Assembly (NCBI RefSeq): GCF_011075055.1
Contig: NC_058151.1
Span: 4,978,251-5,042,250 of the forward strand
Origin: Mangifera indica
Taxonomy: Eukaryota > Streptophyta > Magnoliopsida > Sapindales > Anacardiaceae
Length of the DNA stretch: 64,000 bases
Direction of reading: 5' to 3'
Positions within the stretch are counted from its first letter, which is position 1. Each line of letters starts with the position of its first letter. The translations under genes were made by a program, and so were the position numbers. This document shows positions 38,518-49,300 of the stretch, piece by piece. Below the pieces are notes generated by a model. That model was not told the DNA's origin. It worked only from the letters and a program-made list of their open reading frames with translations, and did no database searches.

Positions 38518-39061
38518 CTAATTATTCATTTATTAAACTTTATATTAAACAAATTATATTTTTGATATGTTTTGTTAAATGTTGAATTGAATATTATTTG
38601 TTTCATAATGGTTATGTTGATTGGTTGATTTTATATTTTATTTAATGCATATATTAGATTTCTGATTTGTTTTAGTGTTCAATAATTAATAGTGTATGTG
38701 TTTGTAGAATTGGATTTGTTTTATGTATATGTTTTGTTTTGATGCAAAGTTAATTGTTATTACTTATTATATTTATGTTCAATAATGCATATATTTTGTT
38801 AATTGTGAAAATTAAAAAGTATGCACAATATAAAATTTACTGTATAAAGCATATGTAATTACTAATTAAACATATTTTTTTTAGGTTTTTACATAAAATC
38901 GGTTCAAACGGTCCAATCGACCGGTTCAAACGGTTCAATCGGTCCGACCGAAACCAGTACTTAAAATGGTTTTTATTCCTATCTGGTTTTGAAAACCTTG
39001 GGTAGGACTTTGGCTTTTCACCAAACCTTGGGTAGGAATAAGTCTTTTGGCCTTTAAAATT

Positions 39062-39398
39062 CAATAAAATTATATGCACAATTTTTGTGCATAATTTTAT
39101 ACACAAACAATGACATATCACAACATGATTTACTCTTTAAAATTTCATATAGTATATAATTAGTCTTATTATTACAGACTTATCAAATAATATCAAATAT
39201 GGATACAAACTCAATATCTCTATTATACTTTATAAATGTGAAATTTGTTTAAGGGTAATAATTAAGACAATGACAACATTAACCGAGAGAAGACAAAAAA
39301 TTGAAAATTACTAGACTTTGCAAAGTGAAAATATGAAAACATAAAAATAAATTAAATATATTTTATAAACTAAAAATTAATAATAATAATTTTTTAAA
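39062..39398. other. Intergenic with a dispersed MITE-like stretch
   Basis: 39066-39135 contains the palindrome GCACAATTTTTGTGC and a TATACACAAACAATGACA word shared with sites near 13830 and 28560. The rest is A/T-rich flank of the following MULE. Confidence 0.4.
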
Positions 39399-39739
39399 GG
39401 GAAATTAAACTAAATACCCATTTTGCCCTCATTTGAGCAAAAATGTTCTATTTTCCTATTCCTAAGCAAAAATGTTCCTTTTTCAAAGTCTCAAAAAAAA
39501 GTCCTAAAACTTATTTAAAATAACCAAACTACCCTTTACTACTTCTATATAAGCTCTCACTCTTATACATTTCTCACATCATTTAAACATTCACTCTCAC
39601 TTTTATTTTTACTCAATATTTGATACTATGGGGTCGTTTAAATTCAAAAATTCATATTTTTGAATTTAAATCGAAACAAGTCAATTTATAAGAAAAAAGT
39701 ATTTATACGAATCTTAACTTTATTTGTTAAACTAAGTTT

Positions 39740-40960
39740 GTATGTTAAATAAAGAGGACATTTGGATAGTTGATAATATTTTAGAGGGTTAAATGAAATA
39801 TTAAAAAAATATGGGGGTATTTTGATATTAAATAATATATGACGGTTTTAAATAAAATTTTAGAAAAATATAAGGACATTTCAATACAAAACAACATATA
39901 CGAGTGCTAAATGAAATATTAGATAAATATAGGGGTTAAATAAAACATTAAAAAAATATGAGGGCATTTTGATATTAAACAATATATAAAGGTTTTAAAT
40001 GAAATCTTAAAATAATATAGAGGCATTTCGATACAAGACAATATATGAGAGTGATAAATAAAATATTAGATAAATATAGGGGGCTAAAGAATCGTTAGAA
40101 AAAATGAGGGTATTTTGATATTAAACAATTTATGAAGGTTTTAAATAAAATGTTAGAAAAATATATGGGCATTTTGATACAAGACAATATTTGAGAGTGT
40201 TAAATGAAATGTTAGAAAAATATAAGAGGTTAAAAATATTAGAAAAAATATAAGGGGCACTTTTATATTAAACAATGTATGAAAGTTTTAAATGAAATGT
40301 TATAAAAATATAGGGCATTTCGACAAGATAACATATAAAGGTGTTAAAGAAAATTCAAATAAATATAGGAGGTTAAATAAAATGATAAAAATATAGGGGC
40401 ATTTTGATATTAAACTGTGTAAGAAGGTTTTAAATGAAATGTTAAGAATATATAAAGACATATTAATACAAGACTACATATGAGAGTATTAAATGAAATG
40501 TTAGATAAATATAAGAGGTTAAAGAAACGTTAACTAAATATAAGGGGTTAAATAAAATGTTAGAAAAATATGGGAGTATTTTAATATTGAACAGTGTAAT
40601 AAGATTGTAAATGAAATGTTAGGAATATATAAAGACATTTTGATAAAATATAGAGGTACATCGATACAATACAATATTTGAGGGGGTTAAATAAATATAG
40701 GGACATTATGAAATCAAACAAACTATGAGGTTGCTAAACAATGCGCATACAATGAAAGGGCATTTATGATATTATAAGAATGTCAAGTTCGTATATGTTA
40801 CCAAAAATCTGTGCATTTTGATATTTTATAATATATTAGGAAGTAAAATGAACTATTAAAAAATATATGGGTCATTTGGACATTAATCAATATATGAAAT
40901 TAACATTTTTGTTTCAGATAATGTAAGGGGTATTGAATGAAATGTTAGGAAATTAGATGT
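39740..40960. repeat. Degenerate minisatellite in MULE 2, about 57-bp unit
   Basis: About 20 diverged copies of a unit containing GGCATTTTGATA, AACAATATATGAGAG and TTAAATGAAATGTTAGAAAAATATA. Alternate units differ (GATATTAAAC versus GATACAAGAC), which suggests a higher-order dimer of about 115-120 bp. It stands at the same place relative to the transposase as the array at 14790-15085 in MULE 1. Confidence 0.75.
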
Positions 40961-41049
40961 GACATTTATCAATAAATGGTTATTATGGATTTTGTTTCAT
41001 AAATATTTAATTTTTTTCCAAAATTTTTTATTGTAGAATTGATAATTAA

Positions 41050-43650
41050 AATGGTTGATTATGTTGTTGTTTATCTTCAAGGAGAATAAATCCAATATGA
41101 TGATAACACAATAAATTATGTTGGAGGTTGTAAAAAACTGGTTAAAATTCTCTCTAGAACAACACTTTAGGAATTTATCTAACTTCTGCGTGAACAGTGT
41201 GGTATCGATCTAATCAGAAATTACATTCAACTATGTATGAAACCAAAAAGAATTAAGCTTGACTGCTTTATAAAGATAAAAAATGATAAAGATGAGTAAG
41301 GCCTTATTGACATGTCTCAATACTTCAAAGAATGTATTTTTGTTTTTGTTACATGTATCGCAATCAAAGGACATGAAAAAGAAAAAGAAGAAGAAATCGG
41401 TGGCAACGATGATAGCGAAATGAAAAAGCAATTTACTAGGGAAAACTTGATTAATTTCAGTAATGATGCATTTTATATTCTGTTGAATGGGTTCATAGAG
41501 ACAAAGAAAGTGTTCTAGATTGGGATGACTTTGAGAGGAATAAGATGACTGGTATTCCTCTGAAGAGGTAGACTTCAGGGATATGTTACCTGTTAATTAT
41601 AATATAAATAGTCTACAGTTTGAAGATCCTATTATGGGCGGCAACAATTATTCAAGACCTTTTTTGATAATGTCTCTATTGATCCGTTTAAGTGGCTTCG
41701 TAATTTTTCTCCACAACTTTTAGCATCATCATGTGGTGTTAGATCGATCCGAGAAGATAATACTATAAAATTTAGTAACATTTTTAATGGCAAAAAACAC
41801 TTGAAAAATGTTATGGACCAATTTACCCTGGAAAAAAGATTTCATTGCAAAGTGTTTAAATCTGACTCGGGGAAATAGAAGATAAAGGGTTATGATGAGA
41901 AATGCCAATGGTTTCCATCGGGAAAAAGAGTCAAACCCAGTCAATTCATCCAAATTGGTAAAATGAATCTAACCCACACATATTTAATTGATCAAATAAT
42001 GTCATATTACAGAAAACCTGGGGTCTGGGCTTTAGGTCAATTAATAAGATTAAAGTTTATGTTGATTGATTATATTTATTGGCCTAAAGAGATCATTATC
42101 GACATTGCTGATAGGTATAAAATTGACATTTTATATTCACAGACTCGATGGGCAAGAAATTAGACTTTAAATTCATTGAAGGGCTCACAGGAAGAATCAT
42201 TTATGTTCTTACCCGATTATTGCTATAATTTGTAGCATGCTAATCCAACAACTATGACAACTATAGAACAGACGATGAACATCGTTTTAAGTATTTTTTT
42301 TCATGGTATTAGGATATTTTATTCATGTATTTAAACAATATCTTTGATTTGTTCTTTGCATTGACGTTGTTTTCCTTAAAGGTTGATATTTGGGACATTT
42401 ATTTCTTACGGTGGCATTCAATAGTAATAACCAAATTTATCCAATTGCTTTCAGTGTTGGTAAAAAGGAAGATAATGAAATGTGGTGTTGGTTTTTTATG
42501 AAGGTTAAAGAATGCATCAATGAAATACCAAAGTTGGCAATAATCTTAGATCGACATCATGTTATATATTTTGCAATGGATAAAGTCTTTCCAAATGTAC
42601 ACCATGGGTGTCATGGCTATCACCTTCTTTGTAATATAGTTCAAACTATAAATGCAACTCACAAGTAACTGTTTATACATTTATAAAATTTTTGTTCTTA
42701 TTAACATTTTATAAATTTTGATAACGAAATGCTCATATTATTTATAAACTCACAGGTTGTGTGTTTATATTGGAAAGTCACAAAGGCATATATAGAGGCA
42801 AATTTTGAGGCTATGATAAGATCTATTGATGCGATGCAACTTCAAGTCAAGGCCTACCTATGTGAGGTGGGGTTTCACTGATAGAGCAAGACATATTTTT
42901 TAGGGCACTAGTATAACATAATGACAACTAACATAACAGAGTTATTTAATGCCCTCATCAGACATGCACGGGGTTTGCCTATCATTATACTCACCAAGTT
43001 CATTTGGGGCACATTACAATGATGGTTTTACAAAAGGAGAAACTATGCTAGTACGTACAGAGTTAATACTAATTATCTATTTGAGAATGAGTTTTACCCT
43101 TTGCTTGTTTATTGACACATGTGTCAATGCTTTTTTCAAATTGTAGATGAATGTCCCCATTATATTACACCATGGATAGAGGAGAAGCTTGGCTGTCATG
43201 TGTTAAAGGTTGTGTGCTTGGAGGTTCATCCAATTACAAATGTTTGGTATCAAATTATAGGTAGTGGTGGATACATAAGCATTGTGGACTTTCATGAAAT
43301 GTTTTATATGTGCAAAAAGTTTCAGTTTTCACGTTTGACATGCAAGCATGTCTTTATTGCTGCAAGACATATGAGGCTTACAAATATGTATACATAGGTT
43401 CATCCTTTTTTCACCATCGATTATTATCGTGTAATATATGCAGAACCTGTCAATCCACTCGAGAACCAATCAGAATGGTTACATGCCCCCAAAGAAAGAG
43501 TTATCCTGCTTTATGTTCTTGATTGTCATCAATCGAGTTACCTTTCAGACAAAAATCAACGTCCTTCATAGAGGGAGATCTGTAAACCCAAGGTTTGTAG
43601 TCAATGTAATCAACCAAGGCATGTCCAAACATAATGCAAAAGCCTAGCAA
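41050..43650 (+). pseudogene. MuDR-like MULE transposase, decayed (MULE 2)
   Basis: The PB1-like N-terminus lies at 41050-41290 (VDYVVVYLQGE, then VGGCKKLVKILSRTTL). An acidic Lys/Glu linker follows at 41312-41470. A zinc-binding region is near 41800-41950. A YWPKEIIIDIADRYKIDI block is at 42070-42140. The DDE core is at 42390-42668 (LTVAFNSNNQIYPIAFSVG, EMWCWFFMKVKE, IILDRHHVI, HHGCHGYHL). An intron-like gap follows, then NITELFNALIR near 42930. A SWIM finger is at 43280-43390 (CKKFQFSRLTCKHVFIAA), and a tail with SEWLHAPK-type and zinc-knuckle residues follows. Several stops and shifts are present. It is less decayed than the MULE 1 copy. Confidence 0.82.
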
Positions 43651-44199
43651 AAGTTCCGAGCTCTATTCCGTAGGGTTTATCTAGAAGAGATAAAGAAAAT
43701 AGATTTTCACAACTTTCTATTTAGTTCGATTAATATATGATTTATGTATTTGTTAAAATGAGATGTAATCGATGTAGTTTGATTAATGTTCTATTTAAGT
43801 ACGTTTTTATATGCGATGTAATTTATTTAGTGTGAATAATGTTTTAATTATATAGTTATTGGAATGAGCATCATTTATGTAATTGTTAGATTGAACATTT
43901 TGTTGTTTGATTAATGTATTATTTACTTATGTAGTTGTTGAAATGAATATTATATCAGCATTATTTATGTTCCAAACATGTGTTCATATTATTTGAGTTC
44001 AGATTTATACTTTATTTGGTAAGTTGCAATAAAACTGATGAAATGAAAAAAAAAAAATTAAACACATAACCAATAAACCATCGTAAATAAATATATTCAT
44101 AACAACTCAAAAACCATATGAATAAACAATTATGAATACAAATATACGTCCATGATCAACTTGATGCAATGAAAATATAATTGCAAGGCCAAATGCCAA

Positions 44200-44570
44200 C
44201 GCATAAAGGTGGACAGCTCGCAGGGAAAATCCAAACTCTATGAAAGTGCCAAACACTCTATGAATCATAACATAAAAATACTGCAATCACCAAAACCCTC
44301 ACCTACTGGGAGACACCTTTTGCTAAACGCAATACCTAGTTATCTACTCGTGGTATATGCCCAAAGGTGGCCTAAAAACTTGTATCCTCTAATAATGTTG
44401 ATATGAATGTCGTGTAAGGTCACATCCAATATGCGAGCCTATCATGTCTGCCTGTGTAATCTACCTTAGAGTCGTATATAGTGATCGACCAATCACAAAA
44501 ATTAAGGAATCTAACAACTCAATGGGCACAATTGAAGTTTATAGGAATGAAAACCTACAAATATTAAGAA
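44200..44570 (-). pseudogene. Ulp1-like C48 protease remnant of MULE 2
   Basis: The minus strand carries FIPINFNCAH (catalytic His) near 44555, ITIYDSKVDYTG (catalytic Asp) near 44480, and FGDCSIFMLRFIECLA (catalytic Cys) near 44290. These are the three active-site blocks of the SUMO-protease-like peptidases that ride in plant MULEs. The Trp after the His is a stop (TGA). No DUF1985 region was recognised upstream (44600-45300), so the protein appears more truncated than in MULE 1. Confidence 0.72.
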
Positions 44571-45635
44571 ATTATAATAGAGACATGTGTTGTATATAAG
44601 TTAATTCAAAGTAAATTATAATAAAAACACGCATATACTATACCTTATAAACCTCCCCCTATGGTTTGTAAAACAAACCGAGGGTATAATCTACCTCCAC
44701 CATCTTTGTGAATAGCTCAGGCCACTCATACTCTTATAGCGGGGTGGTACTTCAACTGTCATATGTCATCTCTATATGCCCTACAAAGAAGGCGTAGGTC
44801 ATCGTCCAACTTTATGGAATGATGACCTACTGCTCGTGCTGGTATAAAACATGAATTGTATTATGTTTTGATGAATATATAAAACATTTAACCAAATTCA
44901 ATAGATATAAACTATTTACATCGTCAGTCAGCCACTCGTGTAGCTCAACAACAATCCTTCAAAAAATATAGTAACAACAATAAATGACAAACCTCAGATA
45001 AGGGAGGTGATGCAACCGAATGACCAACCAATACCCCTTCATAACTAGTATCTTGTACAAATAATAATAACAATTTGATCAATGATATTTCATATCAAAT
45101 ATAGTAGCAACATTTCATATAAAATATAGTAACAACAATTAATTACAAACATTATGTGGAAGACATGATGGAATCGAAGGGTCAATTGGTGAAGCTCTCT
45201 TAACACTGTCATGAGTACCATGCACAAAGTTAATATATATGTTAGAGAAACGGATAAATACAATTTATAGAAGGAATAAATACGATGTGACTTTGTCACC
45301 TAATTGACGGTAACTGGTTATGTACACCTAACGAGATTCAGAAATACGAATTTCTTCTTTTCGAACGAAGCCATAGATATTAAGTAAAAATAAGAGTGAA
45401 AGTGAGTATTTAAGTGATATAAGAAATGTATGTAATGAGAGTGAGAGTGAGGGAGTTTATATAAATGTGATGAGGGGTAATTTTGGTATTTAAAAAAAAA
45501 TTAGGGTGTTTTTGCTTAGAAATAGGGAATTTGGATATTTTTGCTTAAAAATAGTGAAATTCAGCATTTTTGCTTAATGGAAGGATAATTTGGTTATATA
45601 TTATAATTTCCCTTAAAAAAATTAATATCCCATTT

Positions 45636-45926
45636 CTTTCTCTTTTATGTGGTAAGTGGCTGGTCATCAGTCATGGGTAACTCCAATTCTTTAGCAAAAA
45701 TGAAGTTTGATTGGTCCAATGGTACCATAGATTCATTATTAACACTATAATTGCTTTGGTAATCGTATGTGTTGCAATACATATCAATGAGCAAGATTTA
45801 ATTTCCTCCAAGACCTCAAACAAGTTAAAGAATAATTTGAATGCTTCAGTAAGATCTAAATAATCACATAAATCACCCCAATATATTTTAGAGGCAAGAA
45901 ATGAAATAGGAATATAAAATATTAGA
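45636..45926. repeat. Direct repeat, copy A (about 290 bp)
   Basis: Nearly the same sequence recurs at 48351-48646, including a shared GAGCAAGATTTAATTTCCTC block. Shared ends are TTATGTGGTAAGTGGC and GGAATATAAAATATT. No coding sense is recognised. Copy A starts about 24 bp after the right end of MULE 2. Confidence 0.85.
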
Positions 45927-46954
45927 AGACATTATTTGCCCTGTAACACTACTCTCCAGTACCAAAATATGACCCATTATTGACTCTTGCTTGATACTGG
46001 GTGTTTAGATGCACTACTTTTAAGCCGCTTCAGGTATGGAAAAGGAGTTGTTTTGCAAACTCTTTTTTCTTTCCTTTGTTGTGAAAGGAATCATAAAGTA
46101 TCGTTGGTTGACTTATGTTGTTTGATTACTTGATTAAGCTCTTTCTCTTGCTACCCGTTCTCTTACATGTTGCTAGTGTTGGTAAAGTTTTTGTCGATGG
46201 AATCTGATAAGGCAATTGTAGAAATAAATGCTGAAGTGCCAAAATATGTATGTAGGTGATTATTCCGTGAGACAACCTCTCTTTTAATTTTAGAGATCAA
46301 AATATTTTTTTTGTTTGTGCCATTGGTGTGTCATGTGGCGTTTATTTATATTCTTTTCCTTAATTGGTCCAGAGCAGGACATAAGTTGGAAGCTGCTATT
46401 GAACAGCTGAATGTTGATGTTGCGGGTAAAGTAGCACTTGATTCAGGACTACTGCCTACTTCAGTATGGTGCACTGTTTGTTTATAGAGTTGATGTAGGT
46501 TATGGACAGGTAAAAATACTTTATTTTTAATTCAGAAGGAGTTTACCCAAATTGATGTAGGTTATGTCTATAAATTAACATTATTACATAGTAAATTCAA
46601 AAGGATTTTGTCAAATACTATTGAGTTTAAGGACTTGTTACAATTTATTTTCTTTGTTTGGTAAGATTTTTTTAATGAGTATTAATTTGGTAAATTTGAC
46701 ATTATGATTAATTCAATCTATTTTGGTTTCATTTGCTTTTTTTGATAATTAGTTTGTGAAAAAAAAAATATATGTTTGAAGGTGTGTGTGTGTGTGTGTG
46801 TCTATATATGTTATGCACATTTTAATCTTATCCTTTCTCTCTTTATAATTTGTAGATATTTGAAGATACAAGAGAATCATAAAACACTTGATTATACATG
46901 ATACATAAATTCTTATGTTACTTGTAATAATTTTTTAGTTTTGATTATAGAGAA
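45927..46954. other. Intergenic; one unrecognised gene-like stretch
   Basis: 46372-46478 is open on the plus strand (AGHKLEAAIEQLNVDVAGK, then a VALDSGLLPTSVW block) with codon-like composition, flanked by TAG-like acceptor and TA-rich sequence. It could be an exon fragment, but I do not recognise the protein. A (GT)n run lies at 46784-46801. Confidence 0.35.
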
Positions 46955-47482
46955 AAATTACTATAATAGAAAAAATTATTTTTTATTCGATAATTGTGAT
47001 ATTTTGATAATCAAATTCTATTATCAATATTGTTATAATGATAACGATATTTATCAATGATATTATATTTAGTAGCGAATAAATATTGTTATCACGATGA
47101 AGATATTCACTGTAATATTATTATTAGTGATCAATAAATATTACTATAATAATAGAGATATTCATTATTAATATTATATTTATTAATAACCGATAATATT
47201 GTTATAACGATAAAAATATTCATCATTAATAATATGTATAGTGAGAAGTAAATATTGTTTAACGATGAAGATAACTATTTTTAATGATGGAATTTACGTC
47301 TCTCATTATTTATATTAGCAGTGGGACTATTGTTCCCGTCATTAATATTTTTAACAATAGAAGCTATAACGATGGATAATGATGATTTTTTTTTTATCAT
47401 TAAAACTCTTTAACGATAGGAAATAGACTTTTAACTACTAATTTTTCCGTCGTTAAAACCTTTTTTTTTTTTATAATATAGG
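46955..47482. repeat. Non-coding element with repeated ACGATGAAGATATTCA-like units
   Basis: Diverged units of about 60 bp (AATATTGTTATAACGATAA, ATATTCATCATTAATAATAT) run through the stretch. The left edge TACTATAATAGAAAAA and the right edge TTATAATATAG are roughly inverted. The right side has CCGTCGTTAAAACC. Plant non-autonomous CACTA elements look like this, but a CACTA terminus and a 3-bp duplication are not seen, so the class is a guess. Confidence 0.4.
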
Positions 47483-47509
47483 TTCTTGTATATCGATAAT
47501 TTTTTTGTC

Positions 47510-48325
47510 ATTTAGATAAACATGATATCTTGATAAAAGGCAATATGTGAATGGATGACTAATAAAGTGTACAGTCATCATGAATCCGTACATTACCAAC
47601 ATGACCGAAAACTTATAGTTCACACAAAAAAGAGGTTAATTGTAGGATTTATAGGTCATGGGTTGTAAAGATTTGAATGACATCTAGTGCATTTTGTAGT
47701 TGCTGCAGTTTGTGAGAATGAAAATTTGTAAAACCTTCAAGGAATTTGCATTTATAATTTATGGATGAATTACATAAACTTTTTTACATTTTGGAAACTT
47801 AATTTCAAATCTATCATTGTTTTCTTTTTTTTTTTTTTTGGTAAATTCAAATTCATATATTTTGCTCGCATTATTTTACAAAGATTTAACATTCTATATT
47901 GTGCTTAAACAATTCTCTTATTTTTCTTTGTAAAACTGTTTTATTGATTATTTTGTAATATAATTTTATTATATTAAAATGGAGTGCTAAGGAAATTCGA
48001 GAATATGCATTTATTTTTAGTTTTTACTTATTTTTATCTGTAAATTTTTCAAAAATAAAAACTTATATATTTAAATGGTGGCCAATTAAAGATGACCCCT
48101 TAAAGATCAATTATGAGAGGGCCCCTTACTATTTGGGCCTTACAGCTAGCCCAAACAAGTCTAACCCGGGCTCCAATCCAAGCAAACACCACAAATATTA
48201 ATTTATATATAAATATTCCAAATTTATGATCAATAACTCACTCTGCCTCTCGTTCAGCATTTTGTCTTTGCCAAAATGTTAGCCAAACATATTCTAACCA
48301 AGCAAATATGGCAGAAGTTTTGATT
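47510..48325 (+). pseudogene. Diverged duplicate of the RPS2 promoter, leader and first codons
   Basis: This stretch aligns by eye with 60190-60983. Shared landmarks in the same order are ACACAAAAAA, TAGGTTGTAAAG-like, CATCTAG-GCATTTTG, TGTGAGAATGAAA, AAGGAATTTGCAT, ATGGTGGCC/ATGGTGACT, CCTTAC-GC-AGCCCAAAC and CTCC-AATTTATGATC. It ends with ATGGCAGAA at 48308, the same first three codons as the RPS2 gene. After about 15 more bases the similarity stops, so there is no ribosomal protein coding region here. The copy keeps a TGGGCC site-II-like word that is TGGGTCC in the functional gene, but lacks both AAACCCTAA boxes. Confidence 0.8.
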
Positions 48326-48350
48326 GAACCGTGATAAATCATACAGTTTA

Positions 48351-48646
48351 TTTCTCTTTTTATGTGGTAAGTGGCTAATCATCAATCATGGGTAACTCCT
48401 CCAATTCTTTAGCAAAGATGAATTCTGATTGGTTCGATGGCACCATAAATCCATTATTAACACTATAATTGTTTTGGTAATCATATGTGTTGCAATACAT
48501 CTCAATGAGCAAGATTTAATTTCCTCCAAGACCTCAAACAAGTTAAAGAGTAATTTGAATGTTTCAGTAAGATCTAAATAATCACATAAATCACCCCAAT
48601 ATATTTTAGAGGCAAGAAATGAAATAGGAATATAAAATATTAAAAG
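48351..48646. repeat. Direct repeat, copy B
   Basis: Second copy of the segment at 45636-45926. It starts about 25 bp after the truncated RPS2 duplicate. Confidence 0.85.
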
Positions 48647-49019
48647 TCATGAAGATCACATTGAAATTAAGAGTGAACTTCACATAACTACTGCATCACA
48701 CAATTTTATTTACTAAATAATTTTAATTAATCCAAAACATAAAATTTCTGAGTAATAAAAATTTGACAATTATTTATCAAGATTATAGAGAATTGAATAA
48801 ATTAATATGTAAAATATTTTTTGCGAACTTATTTATAAAAACTAATGTAATAATTGAGGGAGGTAATTGTTTTTTTCATTTTAAAATCATTTAATTATAA
48901 TAAATTAGTTAAAAAAATTATTTTATATAGTGACTTACGTGAACTGTCTGCTGTCCAGAATGTATGGAATGTTTAGATTAATATGCCTGATTGTTGACTT
49001 GTTCTTCTTATTTAGGAAC

Positions 49020-49300
49020 TTGACTATCTTGTTGGAGCTCTTTCAAATCCTAAGAAACCATTTGGTGCAATTGTTGGCGGGGCAAAGGTGTCATCAAAGA
49101 TTGGGCTATTGAGTCCCTTTTGGAGAAGGGTGACATTCTATTACTTGGTGGATGTATGATCTTTACTTTCTACAAAGCCCAAGGACGCTCGGTTCATCAC
49201 TTGTGGAGGAAGACAAGCTTGAACTTGCAACATCACTTATGGAGAAGGCTAAGGCTAAAAGAGAGTCTCTTTTGCTCCCAGATGTTGTCAATTGAGCTAA
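49020..49300 (+). pseudogene. Phosphoglycerate kinase (PGK) exon fragment
   Basis: Three frames together give a stretch of [33 protein letters not shown], then after a frameshift [25 protein letters not shown], and after another [20 protein letters not shown] followed by RESLLLP and DVV. PGK makes ATP from 1,3-bisphosphoglycerate in glycolysis or the Calvin cycle. The fragment is preceded by a pyrimidine/TTTAG acceptor-like sequence, so it looks like a piece of genomic DNA with part of an intron rather than a reverse-transcribed copy. At least two frameshifts make it non-functional. Similarity ends near 49297, just before the next repeat. Confidence 0.85.

Larger units (their letters stand above)
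34445..39000 (+). mobile_element. hAT transposon copy 1 (4556 bp)
   Basis: The ends are CATGGTTTTAAAAACCGG (34445) and, on the other strand, CAAGGTTTTCAAAACCAG (ending 39000). The 8-bp duplication GGTAGGAC is exact on both sides (34437-34444 and 39001-39008). Subterminal DNA is full of ACCGGTT/GACCGG words at both ends. A CGACGA-rich stretch lies at 34640-34905. The transposase remnant runs 35884-38517 on the plus strand. A second, inverted copy lies at 50936-56045. The low divergence between the coding regions of the two copies suggests a fairly young family. Confidence 0.9.
33796..39052. mobile_element. Foldback element FB4, split by a hAT insertion
   Basis: The left arm GGTTAAAAGACTTATTTCC pairs with the right edge GGAATAAGTCTTTTGGCC. 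Arms contain CAAATATTCACC/CATTTGAG and ACTGTTAGAGTTAGGG/CTTAACTTTAACAGTG in opposite orientation. The near-identical 9-mers TTTGAAATT (33787-33795) and TTTAAAATT (39053-39061) flank it. Removing the hAT at 34445-39000 and one copy of its duplication leaves about 693 bp, similar in size to FB3. FB4 is therefore older than the hAT insertion. Confidence 0.75.
39399..45612 (+). mobile_element. MULE 2, Ulp1-type Mutator-like element with long inverted repeats
   Basis: The left end GGGAAATTAAACTAAATACC (39399 onward) is inverted at the right (ending AATTTCCC at 45612). Similarity runs about 240 bp, including AGCAAAAATGTTC/AAGCAAAAATG and CTCTCACTCTTATA/ACTCACTTTCACTCTTA. Order inside: minisatellite 39740-40960, plus-strand transposase 41050-43650, minus-strand Ulp1-like remnant 44200-44570. 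Length is about 6.2 kb. The flanks are A/T-only, so the 9-bp target duplication cannot be fixed by eye. Confidence 0.82.
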
